A stretch of 64,000 nt of DNA, taken from the NCBI GenBank assembly GCA_945859605.1, contig OX243815.1, positions 30,604,892 through 30,668,891 on the forward strand. Reading direction: 5' to 3'. The translations under genes were made by a program, and so were the position numbers. Under the pieces are notes generated by a model. It did not search any database. It saw only the letters and a list, made by a program, of their open reading frames with translations, and was not told the DNA's origin. Origin of the DNA: Lumbricus rubellus (lineage: Eukaryota; Annelida; Clitellata; Crassiclitellata; Lumbricidae). How positions within the stretch are numbered: the first letter of the stretch is position 1; every line of letters starts with the position of its first letter. Below are positions 12,322-25,428 of this stretch, piece after piece.

Positions 12322-15300
12322 ACAACAACTCAGCTTTAGCAACAGCAACAACAACACCTTATTGATCGTTATCCTTTGCTTTCATACTGTCAATGCGAGT
12401 TCTGCCAATTCCAACTGGCATCGTAATTAAATTGTCAAAATAACATATTCGAACAAAAGGCGTGACCGATCATAATTCAATGTAAATGAGACATTAAAAG
12501 CGAACTAAATGACACGCACATTCAGCTGACTAAACTTTGCCAGGTGCATTGGTGCAGGGGTTTTTGGCAACACTGGGGCAAAAATTCTATCGTATATAGT
12601 ATTGCATGCAATACGTCTCATGCTAATTATGACATTTGAAGGGCAGACCAGAAATTAATCGAATTTACAAAAAAAGCAAAAGCTGAAGATGATGATGATG
12701 ATGATGTCGATGATGCTGCTGCTACTGAATTAATCCACTGTTCCTCCTCCTCTTCCTCTTCATCCTTATCTTCCCCTCTTCTTTCTCTTTCTCCTCCTTC
12801 CTTTCATTCTCCTTCTTTTAGTCTTCCTGCGTTTCATTCTTCTCCACCGTCTCCTCTTCTTCCTCATCCTGCTTCCATTCCTTCTCCACTTTCTCTCCCT
12901 CATCTTCTTCCTTCTAATCTTAATCACTTCTTCCTCCTCCTTTTTATTTTTATCCTCTTCCTCCTCCTTTTCATTTTCATCCTCTTCTTCCTCTCCTATG
13001 GTTGGAATCGGTCGATCCGAATTCTCGATTGGTTTACTGATAAGAATCAGATGAGCCATGCATGCAGTCTTCGTGTGATTCATTGACATCATTGTTGTCA
13101 TGGCATTTCTCTTCCATCCTCCAGATGCTTCTATCATCACCAGTAGCCATTCTTTCTGTCTCACTGAAACACATCTAATGCTTCCATGAATCACTTAATT
13201 TATTTATTTAATTATTATTATTATTATATTATTGTCTCTTGTCTTGCAATCCTATACAGACGGAATACAGAGTCACTAAATTTTTAATGAAACCGAGTAA
13301 AACCGGTAGAACAAGTCATTCTGATTCTGTATATACAGTTCAATAAGAAAAAATAACAGCAAGGATTTTAAATGGTTCAGAGGACGCTGGGTCCGTGTTC
13401 GAACTACTGTAGATTGACAAGGAACACTTAATAACCAATTTTCCTAGCTTCCTCCTAAACGCTGTGACTGTGTCCACCGACACAGTGCTGTCATCCAACC
13501 GTTCCATAGCTCTAGCACTGAAAAATTCTGTTCTAATGTTCCTTTCGGGTTCTTAAACGATTTGTATGTGTGACCCTGAGTTAGTTTGTTTGGTGCTATA
13601 ATTCAAAGAACGTCTCCCAACATAGGTTGCTTCCTTTCCAGTGATGATCGTATAATTATTCTTCAATTAAATATAGAATAGAAAGCAAACAATCGATGTC
13701 CAACCTTTCAGCAGAAGATTTCCTTATCGTAGGCTGATGCATGAGATCGACTGCATGCAGCATTTTCTCTGTGCATACATCACCTCGTGATGCACCTCAT
13801 CCGCATGCAGCAGCAGCAGCAGCAGCAGCAGCATCATTCTTGCACACAATCCAATTTAATGGTTCCCGTCCGATTCGCGAAGCTGGACATTGCCGTATAA
13901 TTAAGTCATCGCATTTTAAATCTATAGCGAGCTTTGCCCACTTCCCCATTTATTTTGGTGAACATTCTAGTTGAGTTATAGCCCCGTTTCTTGTTTATCT
14001 AATTATAATGACCTTTAGGCCCTTACTGAGTGCCATGGGCGCCCGCACATAGGGGCAAGGGGGGCACTTGCCCCCCCTGGAAAATGGAAAATTATTTTTC
14101 TAAACTATCTCTTTTGGGTTTTTAACATATTTCTTCGCATTAAAGCACTAATGATACGAATGATACACACAGTGAAAGCCAGAAACCTATGTTTAGACAT
14201 CTCTATAGATATAAACATGCTCTTAATTTTCTGCCTTGCATAATCAACATCTTGTTAAAAGCTGGAACAGTGACCATTGGCTGTTAACCCTTCGGCAGGC
14301 GCCCTTGCAAATAGTATTTTTCTATCGATTATGGCCTGCTTGATTGGAATCTCGCTGTCATGCAACCTTTCTCAACTGCACAAAATTAAGTAGGCTATCA
14401 ATAGAAGTAGCTAGAGAAACACTTGCACCTTGAAAACTTACACCTATTTTTTGTTCACTTATTCATTCATTCAATGGACTTATAATAGCCTATTACAGTG
14501 TCACTTCAGGAACCCACATTTAACATCTACTCTTAATTTTTTTTCGTCGCACTAAAGAAATTATTCGTATTAAAGCTGATACACAAAACCAAACTGAAAA
14601 AATTTGCATTAGGAAACCTCATTAAAAAATACTCGTACTCTTAATTTCCAGCTTTGCATTTTTCAAGCTCTTGTTACTAAAACATTTACGGTAACTGTGA
14701 CCATCGAAAATTTTTGCCCCCCCTGAAAAAATTTCTGCGGGCGCCCATGCTGAGTGCCACCTTAAGAACATTCACAATCCATTGTGTACCCCTTTCCCAC
14801 TTTAAAAATCTAAAATGTATCCAAGTATACGTGTCAAAATAACCGATCTGTTTCGTCCACTGTTCACAGGAGACTACTCTTTTACTTAAAAAACTCTGTT
14901 GTACATAATTATTATGATTAGGCTATGCGTCGACATTTCCCCAGATAAATAGCCTAAGTTTTAAAATGATCGTGCTGTGTTGAGGCCATAATATACGGTC
15001 GGGCACATTTACAAATATAGCCTACATGGAAACGCAATCAGTAGAGTTTTGTTCAAGAATAACAGTTGCTACTATGCTCTGAATTATTCTCCCTATATAA
15101 TATTATATATAATTATAAATATTATATAAATATATATATGTGTATATATATATATGCATGCTCTGAGGCTGGTAAGTTATTTCTGGCAGGCGGTAGAACA
15201 AGTGAGGTTGGCCTGGCATCATTCTCTGAAATCAAGACCAAGCGTTTGTCTATGCAGGACAGTAGCTGGTTGGTTGGCAGTCGGTGTATGGTAGAATCTC

Positions 15301-16686
15301 TGCGTGGTGGATGGTCAGCAGTCAGCACCATTTAAAATTCTCTGTAGTTTGGCATTGCCTCACGACATGTTGAAGACTGTGGCTTGTTGATTCCGTTTAA
15401 AAACGAATGACGTCTCAACCTGCATTGGCCGATTCAAGATGGCGGTCGGGTGTCCGTGAAAGATAGATGTCCAAATATCTCCCGAGTCTGTTTCTATCAA
15501 TCAATATCATTTTATGAACACTGAAAACACTGAAATTAAATTCAAGCAACTAGTTGCTTTAAAATGTTTTTTTAAATAGGCCTATATAGTATATGTTATT
15601 GTGTAACAGTTCAAAGAGGTCCCCCCGAGCACCTTTGCGAATAATTGTTCCGTCTGAAGAGAGCACTATGTAGGCTAAATGTATGCATATAAAATTATAT
15701 AAACTTATGTTTGTATGCGCACTTGTTATAGCGCCCCTTCAAGCTCGCTCTACTCAGAGGCGTTCCCGAATGCAGAGCGGACACTGCATAGGAATTTCAC
15801 GCCGAAGCGCTGAGCAATTGTGAGTGAAGGACTTGCCCAAGGTCCCTACGCGGCGACTTGAGGTGACTTCGAACCTCGAACCTTCCGACTCCAAGGCAAC
15901 GACGCCACCACTACACCACCACGCCCCATATAGGCATATAGGCCTGTATGCATACGTAGCCACATGTGTATATGCATGTATGTTGTATGTATGTAGGCCT
16001 ATGTATGTTTGTATACTATGTATAAATATAAAAAAATTCTATGCATGTGTGAAGCACATTTCGGTTTCTACCCATGATCAATAAAATTGGAGACGTTATC
16101 TGTTTTACGATGAACACATGTATTATATTTATATGTTGCAGAATCATGCGATATAACAATAACAATTATTCATGTGTATCATTCTTGAATGCACATTGCA
16201 TACTGCATAGGCTATGTATATATGTATATATGACTATCTGCTGTCTGGTGCGTGTGTGTGTGTGCGCGTGTGTGCGTGCGTGTGTGTGTCCGCCTATGTG
16301 ATTTGTCTGTCTAAAAGACTTTTTGCGACTGTCTGTATATGATTTCTATGCATGACTGCATGTCTGTCAATTCGTCTATCACATCCATCCAGTTATATTT
16401 TTTCTGTCTCGGTTATCCATCTCTCTGTGTCTGGCTATCGATCTATCAGACATTTTGTCCTGCTCCATGTATCCTTGCGTGTTCTTGTACATTCGTCTGC
16501 CTTGGTACCAACAGATAATCGTGCTTTTGAAGCGAGAATCAACTGAGCTGTTATTATGTCTCCATGTTTCCACCATCGGTCTCGAAGTGTGTCTGCATGA
16601 TGTGCTTTTATGTCTGTCCATCCGTCCGTCTGTCTGTCTGTCTGTCTGTATGTCTGTCTGTCTGTATGTATGTCTGTCTGTCTGTA

Positions 16687-16721
<35 letters not shown>

Positions 16722-19700
16722 ATGTCTGTCTGTCTGTATGTATGTCTGTCTGTCTGTCTGTATGTCTGTCCGTCTGTCTGTCCGTCTGTCTGTATGTGTG
16801 TCTGTCTGTCTCGCAGTGTGTCTGTGCTTCTGTGTGTTTCCATCGGTGTCCAAATGATCATCGTCCATTCGTGCTTTCGACCAATGTCGGTGTATTAGTC
16901 GCAGCAGCATCGCTGTATACATCTTACAATGTATATTATTATACATCCAGCTATATATAATTATATACACACACACATACACAGCTATATATATATATAT
17001 TTATATTATCTGCAATGCCGATGGTCATCGTCCGATGGTCGTCTGATTGAGATGCGATAGAACGGAGGCTTAACTTGTAGTTACAGTAATTTTACAACTC
17101 CTGCTTTGTTGCTATCTTTCTCCCACTCACTTCCTCTCAGTATTCGTCTCATTGTGTCCTTCTCTCTGTCACTGTCTCTCTCAGTGTCTGTCTATGTCTC
17201 TCTCTGTTCATGTGTCTCTCTGTCTCTGAGACTCTGCCTGTCTATCTCTCTCTCTCATTCTCTCTCTCCGCCTTCGCATTTTCACTGATCTCTTTCTCTA
17301 TATTCTTGTTGAAGCTGATTGATGCCTCAGTATGTCCTCAGTCTTTATACATGCGATGATTGCGATGGTCTGTTTCTGTCTGTTCATTTCGTTTATCAGT
17401 TCTTCCAGCTTTTGTTTTATTCAACTCAGCAGTGTTGCACGCTGCAGCCAGGAACTCATCCGAGTAGTTCTCTTGAAGAGGCGATAAAAATTCATATGAT
17501 ATATATAAAAATAAATTTATGAATGAACAAATCTCTCTTCCTGTCTTTGTATGTGTGCTTAATTCTTGATCATCTATAGTTAAATATCCACCTTCGTTCC
17601 GTGCGTCTCGCAGTGTGTCTGTCTGCATGTCCACCTGTCTGTGTGTGTGTGTCGCAGTGTGTATGATTTTCGTTTGTATACCTCTGTATTTATCTCCAAT
17701 TCTGCATAATATTATGTCACCTTGAATTAGATGCACAAACAGAATCAGTGGCAATGTCAATCGAAGTGACTTCACGATCAGCGTGTGCGCATGCGCATTA
17801 AGCTGTCTTCCAAGAACACAAAAAATCCATTGAATGCTTGACACGACCGGAAGCGGAAACGCCCTCGGCTGGATAATTATATAGCGCCCGACGACAACAA
17901 CTGAGTTCGTTTAATGGACTGATGGGAGAGGGGTGACCAGGGAGTCCGATTCCAAAATGTGTCTCACAATCTACGGGAACCAGTGCCTACGCAACGCCCA
18001 CTCCGATTAAAGGAATTTTCCATTGATCATTTTGATTCAGTTATGTGCACCAACTATCATTTCGAACAAGATTTTCCAATGGCGTAGGCTATTTATTGTG
18101 CGAATGTATAATGTGTGTATGGACATTTATGTAGCGCCTTACGATAATCTCACGTAGGCGCTTAACGTAGCTACCTGACAGTTCTAAACAAGAGCGACTT
18201 AAGTGTCCTTGAGAATGTTTCATGAGACATAAAAATTATGCAATGCAGTATCACGAATTGTTAATGGACGACTGATGAATGAATGAATGAATGACAGTTT
18301 GGGTGCATGGACTATTTCTGGATACCAGAAGATGACAATTCACTGTCACAAATGCTGATCCAAAGAAACCTTGATCCATCTGAAGTCTTCCAGTATCAAA
18401 GACGTATCAGCTTTCCTAAATGGATTTAGCAATGGTTCTCATTATATCTATTCTCAGTGGCACGACAGTTAGCCTAATACCGTGATATATACTTACGATG
18501 AAAATTCGAGAAAGCCTTTCAGTACATTTGAATGAATCCGAAGTCTTTCATCAGTAATAAAGACACCATGATCATAGAGGCTTATACATTATAATTATAT
18601 AAGACATCTTTAGTTACTATTGAAGTAAGACTTCAAGTATAGACTACGCCCATTTCATAAAATTATCTTATAGATAATAGAATACAATACATTATATAAA
18701 CTGAAATTTGATAATGCCCTCCTTATAAAGCTCGCCTTTAATATAATTAATTCATTGCTTGAAATATTTGAACAGTTCGTAGAATGGCAAACCATGAACC
18801 TTTCCGATAAAACTACAAGGAATCGATTAAGGTTTCAATCCTGACTAAAAGTCCAGGTTAAGGTGAAATATAACATTCCCCATTTATATTCTGATGTTGT
18901 TCACTGCTTTCAGATGACGAGAACGGAAAGGACACAGCCGCCAACTTTGGTGATATGTTCGTCCTCTCATCTTCGAATGTTCTCAATTCCGTCTGGGATG
19001 ACCTGCTCAGCGATGCTCAGCCCTCCGACCCAGGCAGCAGCTCCATCATCGACGGCCCTCCAGCGGCGCCTGAGGATGGAGACGACGCTGCTCATCCTCC
19101 CACTTCATCATGGGGATTCGAATTCGATAACGACTTCGACGCCTCGGACGCAGCTGCCTGGCCACCGACGACGACCGGTGAAGGGACGGACGATGTCAAG
19201 GTGAAAGAAGGGGAGGAGGAGGTGGAGGAGGGTAACCCTGAGAGGAATGGACTGGATGCGGTCTTTGGCAACGGTCAGGACGACGTCCTTCTTCCGCAGA
19301 CGGATGGCTCTTCCGGTTGGCCGGGATTTGACGTGAGAAACTCACCCGACGGGAGGGAAGCGGATTTTGGAAAGACGGGAGAGGACGAGGGAGACTCGAC
19401 GAAGAAGACGGATGGGGTGGATGACTGGTTCGCGGAGGAACTGGGAGAGGGAACAGGAGGAGGAGGAGGAGGGGACGAGGGCAACATCGATGACAACTAT
19501 GACCCATTCCAGATTGGTGTTGTTACGACGACGACAACAATAACAACAACAGCAACTGATCTTGGAGACATCTTCTCCAGTCTCCATGACAACTTCACCA
19601 TCTCGTCACCTGCTGCTGCTGCTGCTGGAACCAATCATGCGGATGAATCTCCAGTCGACGACTTCGACCCTCGGGCGGACACTGATGATGCTCCTGCAGC

Positions 19701-21447
19701 GCAGTCTCAGTCTCCCCCTCAAGGGGGCAAGGGTGGAGTGGCGAGGTCGAGACCACGTCCGAAGACAGCATCGAAACCAACCAACCCATTCAACATCGCC
19801 CTCAGAGAGGCACCTGCATGGGACAACAGAGATGACGATGACGACCCATACGCTGACCCGTTCAACTTTGACGCCAATCTCAGACTGGAACCGTCAGAGA
19901 AGAACAATCCGTTTGCTGCCAGCGAAGAGAACCTCTCAAAGACAATGAGCACAATCACTGGCGCCGCAGCACCACCAGCAGCAGCAGCAGCCGTGGATTC
20001 CGATTGGAACGCATTTCCAGATCAGCATCAAAACGAGTCATCGGCGTTTAACCCTTTCGCAACGATAACCGACGAGGAAACGGGAGGGATTGGAGGAGGG
20101 GCAGGAGGCGGAGGAGATGAAGGTGGAGAGGGAGAAGGAGGAGGTGGATTCGACCCATTCCAGACGATTCACGATGACGATGCCTTTGTCCTGCCGACGG
20201 CGAGGGTAACGAAGGCCAACCTGGACGACTCGACGGTGTCTCCGTCTCGGTTCAATCCCTTCGACAAGGAACCACCGCTGCCCGAACAGTTCGCCAGTCT
20301 GACACCGGTCGTTAAGTCCGAGGACGTTGGTGCACTGTCTCCCAAAGCGGAGTCCTCGGAGAACTCGATCGACGAACCGGAACTGGACTCGCAGGAACCC
20401 CTCGATCCTTTCTACCCGAAGTGGGACCCAGAAGGCGGCTGGAACCTGTTGCTAAGGCAACCGTTCAAGAAGAAGCTGACGCAGAATCGCTTCTGGAAGC
20501 CGGCGTTCGTGCGCCTCACGATCATCAACGACAATCCGATGGTGAGGGTGTACGCGAGCGACAAGGATAACGAATGTCTGCACGAGCTGGCTCTCCAGCC
20601 GACCTTCACGATGTGCGAGATGGGGCTGCAGCAGCTGGACCAGTTCGGCAAGTGTCACACCGTCAAGATTCAGCAGGTGTCCTACAAGGAATCTGTCGGG
20701 ATGAAGAGCGAGAGGATCGCCCCTACGATCAGCGACCTCACGAGAGTCCGAGACTTCAAGAGTCTCAAGGATCTCGTGCACAAACCGAAGGCGACGATGA
20801 TCCTCGACCATGCACCTCACGCCACTGAGGTCCTCAAGTTCGGAGGACTCAACTACAAGGAGTTCAAGGACTTCATTCACGCCGTCGAGGACATTCTGTT
20901 CGGTCTGAAATCGATCCGAGGGAAATCGGCGTCTTACACGAAAGATGAAATCACGGTCGATGTTCAAGATGAATACTATTCGGAGATCGATAAAGGTTGG
21001 TCCGTCTGACAGCTGCTGCAGTCTCTGTCTCTGTCACTCTCTGTCTCTTTCTGTCTCTATCTCTGTCACTCTCTGTCTATTTCTGTCTCTGTCTTTATCT
21101 CTGTCTCTCTCTGTCTGTCTCTCTCTTTCTGTCTCTCTGGCTTCGTTTCTCTTTGTATCTGTCTCTGTTTCTGTATTTCTCTCTCTGTCCGTTTATCAAT
21201 CTGTATGAAAGAATGTGTGTGTGTGTCTCTCCCTGTCTGTCTCTATCTCTGTCTGTCTGTCTCTGCCTCTGCCTGTCTGTCTGTCTCTGTCTTTCTTTCT
21301 ATCTCTGTCTGTCTCTGTCTGTCTCTGTCTGTCTCTGTCTCGCTGTCTCTGTCTGTCTGTATGTCTACATCTGTCTGTCTCTATCTGTCTGCCAGTTTGT
21401 CTGTCTGTATGTCTGTTTGTCTGTCTGTCTGTGTGTGTCTGTCTGTA

Positions 21448-21480
<33 letters not shown>

Positions 21481-24400
21481 GACTGTCTCTGCAGCCCGCT
21501 TTATCCGTCTGTTTGTCTAAGAATTTTGCTTCTCCAGCCATTTATTTCCACATTTTTCAAATCGTTGCAGTCATCGTTTAATAATTAGTTTAATACTGAA
21601 GAACGATCGAATGTCGTCCCTTTAAAGAATTTCAATATTTTATTCACTTCAATTCATATAATTGTCGTAATTTCTGTTCTTAGATAGACAGACGCGATCC
21701 TACATGAACCAATAGCTAAGCTCTAAGGGCAGGCAATTATCCCCTAAACTGATCCCATCACCCAACCCTCAGTTTGTCTGGTATAGGGTATCTGTCATTG
21801 CTTCCGTGCCTGATACGATCTAAGCGGTGGGCATGAAGTATAGATAATCGATACCAAGAGTCCGCAACTGTTTGTATTGGCCATCAGGCGACAGATGGAG
21901 CTTCGACCGCAGAGCTTCGAAATTTAGCATAAACGCTCACGAAATGTCATCACAACGCCTCTAACGTTAAATAAACATGTTGGCAAACGCGTGTTTTACG
22001 TTAAATACATCAAATGCATCACTTAGCAAAATAGACAAAACAGTGCAATAGGAAAATGGCAGATGCTAGCTTCGTACCTCATGAGTGAAACAGTTTGTCA
22101 GCGTTTAAGCTACAAATGATGCACATTATGATTGGAGTAAGAAGGTTCATTCATTCATTTCATGGATGTATATAGCACCTCTACAAGAGTATCTACTCAG
22201 AAGCGCTCCCGACCCAACCACGGCTAAAGAGAACAGTCTTTAGAGTAGAGTATAATGTGGTCTCAAAGGCTCTAGGGAGTCTAGGCATTAGACGTACATG
22301 TAGTTCCACATTCCAGATCGCAGGGCCAACGACAGAAAAGGCACGGCGCTGCGTGATAGAAGTGCGCGACCGGGGGACAAGTAGTTCAGATTGCTTAGAA
22401 GAGCGGGGAGAGCCACGGCGTTGGACGCTTAGGGTAGAGAAGCAAAGCTCCTGGAAATAAACCAGGAGTCCTATATCCGCAAGACAGCGTCAAACCAAAG
22501 AAGAGATCCGGTATGTGACCCTCTGCGAGAAAGGAAGCCAATGACGTCCCGAAAATTATAATCAGTGACATGACCGAATCTTGGGATCGACCAACAAGGC
22601 GTGCCGCTGTGCTAAGATATAGGCCACTAGCGATTGAAAGTAGGTCTCTAAACATAACTCTGTCTATATTTTGTCCTGAATTTTCAGAAAAGCCATGCAG
22701 GTAACGGAGTATGGTTAAGGAGCTTACACACCACAGCCAGAGAATTTGGAAGGCGTAGAACCAGTTGAGTTTATTATTTTAAGCATACGTGCAAATACCA
22801 AGCTTGTATTTACTTGCATAATAATCGCGACGAGAGTAGACTGACTTTGGAGACCATCAATAGTCTATGTTGAGAGGAGTATAGACCTATGTATGACGCA
22901 ATGAGTTGATACGATAGATTCAGGAAGGTTAGCACCTATATCAATGCGCTATCCACTGTGTCCAGTGTTACCAAACGAGTTCTGGCTGTAGTCGTCCCTG
23001 CAGTCATGCCACTACTGGAATTAAACGGGATATAGCAGAGGCTTAAGCATAAGCCTGGGGCGTCATTGCGCCGGATTTATTTTGGTTCGTGGCAAAGCCG
23101 TTGTAGCAGTATCACGCATGCACCGAAGAGAGGAAACAAATACATCAGTGGTGTAGTAGAGACTATAGATAGTAGAGACTAGAGAGAAGGGTTTGACCGT
23201 TCAAAATTCATTTCGAATTATTTATTCTTATCAGCGACCAAACAAAACCGACATCAGGAGAATGGCTTCACTAATCTGCTAAACCGGTTTCAGTACTTTG
23301 GCAGACACACTGTACACACAGTAAAACTAATGCGTGTGTTCGTAGGCCTATTTTGAACTAGCGTCTCAAACACCACGCAACAAAAATAAATATGCAAAAC
23401 AGTATATCTATAGGCCCTAGTCCTAATCGTAGGTCTATTCATTGGGGCGCGGTGGTGTAGTGGGTATGTTCGTCGCATTGCAGCTGAAGGGTTGCAGGTT
23501 CGAATCCACCTCAAGTCGCCGCGTGAAGACCTTGGGCAAGTCTTTCACTCGCAATTGCTCAGCGCTTCGGCATGAAACTCCGTTGCTTTGTCCGCTCTGT
23601 AGTCGGGAGCGCCTCTGAGTAGTTTCCTGGAAGAGGCGTCATATAAAATTAATTTCCCGAATAAAATGAACGCATGAATGAATGAATATATGTTATGCAG
23701 CTGAACAGGCATACGTTGAATTCAGATGTATTAACTGATAAGGAATTCGTCACTGAAACGGATCAAAGTAACTATTTATTATAATTATATGCATTCGCTG
23801 GTTGCTTTCAGACGGACACATAACGAGTCACAAGGCTCGGGTTCGAATCTTCTGTCTCGCTTTCCTCTCTGAATCGCCGATCGTCGAGGTTGGAATAAAC
23901 GACAAGAAGCGTCGAGGAAAGGAGGTCGTCGGACGTCGTGACATCATTCCCATCAAGACGGAGGAGTGGATTCGAACGGAGGACCCTGAGCTGCACAGCA
24001 CCGTCGACATGACCGAGTTCGAGAAGACGAAGGTGATCCGGTTCAACCCTCTGGACGCCTGCCACCTGGAGCTGATGCGCTTCCGCGTCAGACCTCGACC
24101 CAACCTCGAACTTCCGCTCCAGATCCGCGTCCAGATGTCGATCGTCGAGCGCCACATCGAGGTCCGAACGGAAGTGATGGTGACCGGATACTACAGCAGC
24201 AGTCGACGAGCGGCACAGACTCCGTGCGAGGAGATCCAGATCCGGTTTCCGATCCCTGAGTCGTGGATCTACCTGTTCCGCGTCGAGAAGAGGTTCAAGT
24301 ACGGCGCCATACACTCGTCAACAAGGAAGCCGGGCAAGATCAAGGGCCTCGAACGGCTGACTATGTTCGCGCAGGGCATCCTTCCGGCCAGTCTCATCGA

Positions 24401-25428
24401 GGTGTCCACCGGACTGGCCAAGTACGAGAATGCTTTCCAGGCCGTCGTCTGGAGAATCGACCAACTGCCCGAAAGGAACGAAGGTAGGAGGCAGCGCTCG
24501 TGAATAAGCTGGTGCCCTGCGCCTGGCTTTCGAGTGGCGCTCTATAAATTTGGAGATTACGATTACGATTACTATTAGGAAAGTACAACGGACTATACAT
24601 CAGACAGCAGATGGAACGGATGGGCTTCCCTACAAGCAGTAGTAGTCTCAGTTTAACCACACTACATGTGATAACAGAGGTCCTTAGCGTCGCCCTCTTC
24701 CTTTATCCAGACTAGGGACTGGCACTGCCCAAGTGCGAGCAGTGGCGGAGTTAAAGTACCTGCTCCGATTGAGGACGTATACAGTGTATCTATTCTGTTT
24801 CAATCTGATGTGTTCAAATGACAGAGACAGAGGTTATGCTTGGATTTTGGTTATGGATGGATGGTGGATACATTGTAGCCATTTAGGCGACTTGGTTGAA
24901 TGGATGTAATTCCTCCATTCCTTCATTCTGATTCTTTTATGGCGCCTCTCAAGTGAACTACTCAGAGGCGCTCAATAATAGAGAGCTGAATGAATGACCT
25001 TGTCTTCATAATTATCTATTCTCTATTCCGAGATACTATTGTCCTCTTCTTTTCCAGGTGCCTACAAGACTCACCTGATGGTAATCAACCTTGACCTTGC
25101 TCCACACGACAAGATGCCTGACGACCTCGACAAGTACATCCACGTCGAGTACAGCATGTCGAACAGCACCGTGTCACGTGCTCAGGTCCGGTCGATAGCC
25201 ATTTCCGGCGTCGACGAACCCCCTGACCGCTGGGTGCGCCACCTGGCCAAGTACGAGTACACGATCGAGATCGAGTTCACGGATAAGATGAAGGCCGAGT
25301 CGGAGGACGTCCTCGCCCCGTTGACGTCGCCGACGGCGGCTGCACCAGCGACCGCCGAGGGAGACGGAGTGGCCCCCACTGCGACCGCAGAAGATGATAG
25401 CGATGGCTCGTCATCCGACTCCGATTAG
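11730..25428 (+). CDS. STON2: Stonin (STON2/stoned B family), complete gene, four coding exons
   Basis: Stonins are endocytic sorting adaptors that link synaptotagmin cargo to AP-2, Eps15 and intersectin at clathrin-coated pits. Coding join 11730-11847, 18914-20995, 23812-24483, 25058-25428 is 3243 bases, 1080 residues plus stop; all junctions are phase 1. The N-terminal half (about 1-535) is acidic and disordered. It has four NPF motifs (near 19782, 19905, 20050, 20252) for EH domains, DPF motifs (19501, 19855, 20152, 20404) and WNAF (20003) for the AP-2 alpha ear. The stonin homology domain runs about 536-733, starting [12 protein letters not shown]; the mu homology domain follows, with [30 protein letters not shown] and [18 protein letters not shown]. 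The tail is acidic, Ser/Asp-rich. At 1080 residues it is longer than human stonin 2 (about 905). Invertebrates usually have one stonin, so STON1 versus STON2 is not decided. Confidence 0.95.
12140..12330 (+). repeat. CAT/CAC trinucleotide repeat
   Basis: Imperfect (CAT)n interrupted by CAC and CAA triplets. Frame translations give His, Ser or Pro runs and are not coding. Confidence 0.9.
12739..13005 (+). repeat. Polypyrimidine CTT/CTC tract
   Basis: Degenerate TTC/TCC-rich strand asymmetric tract of about 265 bp. The opposite strand reads as Lys/Arg/Glu-rich ORF, rejected as coding. Confidence 0.85.
13807..13832 (+). repeat. Short CAG repeat
   Basis: About eight perfect CAG units in stonin intron 1. 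Confidence 0.9.
14034..14749. mobile_element. hAT-like non-autonomous element, family A (716 bp)
   Basis: Perfect 13-bp terminal inverted repeats catgggcgcccgc, followed inward by a G-rich/C-rich stretch at each end. Flanked by exact 8-bp target duplications ctgagtgc at 14026-14033 and 14750-14757. An 8-bp duplication fits the hAT superfamily. No transposase ORF. Related copies are at 44090, 48251, 41097 and 42830. Confidence 0.88.
15709..15927 (-). repeat. tRNA-derived SINE, full-length
   Basis: On the minus strand it starts ggggcgtggtggtgtagtgg (pol III A-box-like), has a B-box-like ggttcgaagtcacc region, then the unique body and the tail gcgctataacaagtgcgcat. Second copy class of the family seen at 23444, 43555 and 48975. 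Confidence 0.85.
16613..16812 (+). repeat. TGTC/TGTA tetranucleotide microsatellite
   Basis: About 200 bp of (TGTC)n with TGTA and CGTC variants. ORFs of Cys-Leu-Ser-Val periodicity on plus and Asp-Arg-Gln-Thr on minus are artefacts. Confidence 0.95.
17106..17290 (+). repeat. CT-rich simple repeat
   Basis: Degenerate TCTC/TGTCTC tract in stonin intron 1. Confidence 0.8.
18914..20995 (+). CDS. STON2: Stonin exon 2 (NPF/DPF region and stonin homology domain)
   Basis: Acceptor gctttcag at 18913, donor aaag/gttgg after 20995. Codon use is GC-rich and unlike flanking DNA. It encodes the acidic Gly/Glu/Asp-rich region with endocytic motifs and the whole stonin homology domain ([37 protein letters not shown]). 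Confidence 0.95.
21010..21492 (+). repeat. CTGTCT microsatellite next to stonin exon 2 donor
   Basis: About 480 bp of (CTGT/CTCT) repeats starting just after the donor at 20996-20997. Purely pyrimidine-rich in parts; no coding meaning. Confidence 0.92.
22153..22660. repeat. Dispersed repeat sharing the SINE tail
   Basis: A (CATT)n tract is followed by tatagcacctctac, ctactcagaagcgctcccga and aaccacggctaaagagaaca. The latter part recurs at 61608-61720, and the ctcagaggcgctcccg segment recurs in all SINE copies. Probably a SINE or LINE 3' portion in minus orientation with an (AATG)n tail. Confidence 0.6.
23444..23690 (+). repeat. tRNA-derived SINE, full-length
   Basis: Begins ggggcgcggtggtgtagtgg (A-box TGGTGTAGTGG) and has B-box GGTTCGAATCC 47 bp on. 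The body is followed by gagcgcctctgagtag and an (AATG)n tail. The sense strand matches the gene strand. Confidence 0.88.
23812..24483 (+). CDS. STON2: Stonin exon 3 (mu homology domain, main part)
   Basis: Acceptor ctttcag, donor gaag/gtagga. Encodes [46 protein letters not shown] and [20 protein letters not shown], strongly conserved in stonin mu homology domains. Confidence 0.95.
24492..24573 (+). repeat. Dispersed repeat, 'GATTAC' tail family
   Basis: cagcgctcgtgaataagctg, then ggcgctctataaat and (gattac)n. Two further copies lie at 31833-31911 and 62781-62876. It sits 8 bp after the stonin exon 3 donor. Likely the 3' end of a SINE/LINE with a simple tail. Confidence 0.7.
24936..24987 (-). 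repeat. SINE tail fragment
   Basis: Reads ggcgcctctcaagtgaacta then ctcagaggcgctc, the 3' end of the common SINE, truncated. Confidence 0.6.
25058..25428 (+). CDS. STON2: Stonin exon 4 (end of mu homology domain, stop)
   Basis: Acceptor cttttccag. Encodes [32 protein letters not shown] and [17 protein letters not shown], then an Ala/Thr and Ser/Asp-rich tail; TAG at 25426-25428. Confidence 0.95.

Larger units (their letters stand above)
11848..18913 (+). other. Stonin intron 1 (7.1 kb), repeat-filled
   Basis: Holds CAT/CAC repeats, a CT-rich tract, a CAG run, a hAT-like element, a SINE, a TGTC microsatellite and further CT-rich DNA, each listed. The gaps (for example 17850-18900) show nothing recognisable. 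Confidence 0.7.
20996..23811 (+). other. Stonin intron 2
   Basis: Begins 14 bp before a long CTGT/CTCT microsatellite, then holds a dispersed repeat (22153-22660) and a SINE (23444). The rest is unassigned. Confidence 0.7.

Noticed and set aside
12766..13194. Lys/Arg/Glu-rich minus-strand ORF
   Set aside because: Reverse strand of a polypyrimidine tract in stonin intron 1.
20452..20967. 171-codon ORF opposite stonin exon 2
   Set aside because: Antisense shadow of GC-rich coding sequence; the plus strand shows the conserved stonin domain.
23444..23520. Possible tRNA gene
   Set aside because: A and B boxes are present but the sequence does not fold as a complete tRNA and continues into the common SINE body.
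23808..24314. 168-codon ORF opposite stonin exon 3
   Set aside because: Antisense shadow of the mu homology domain exon.
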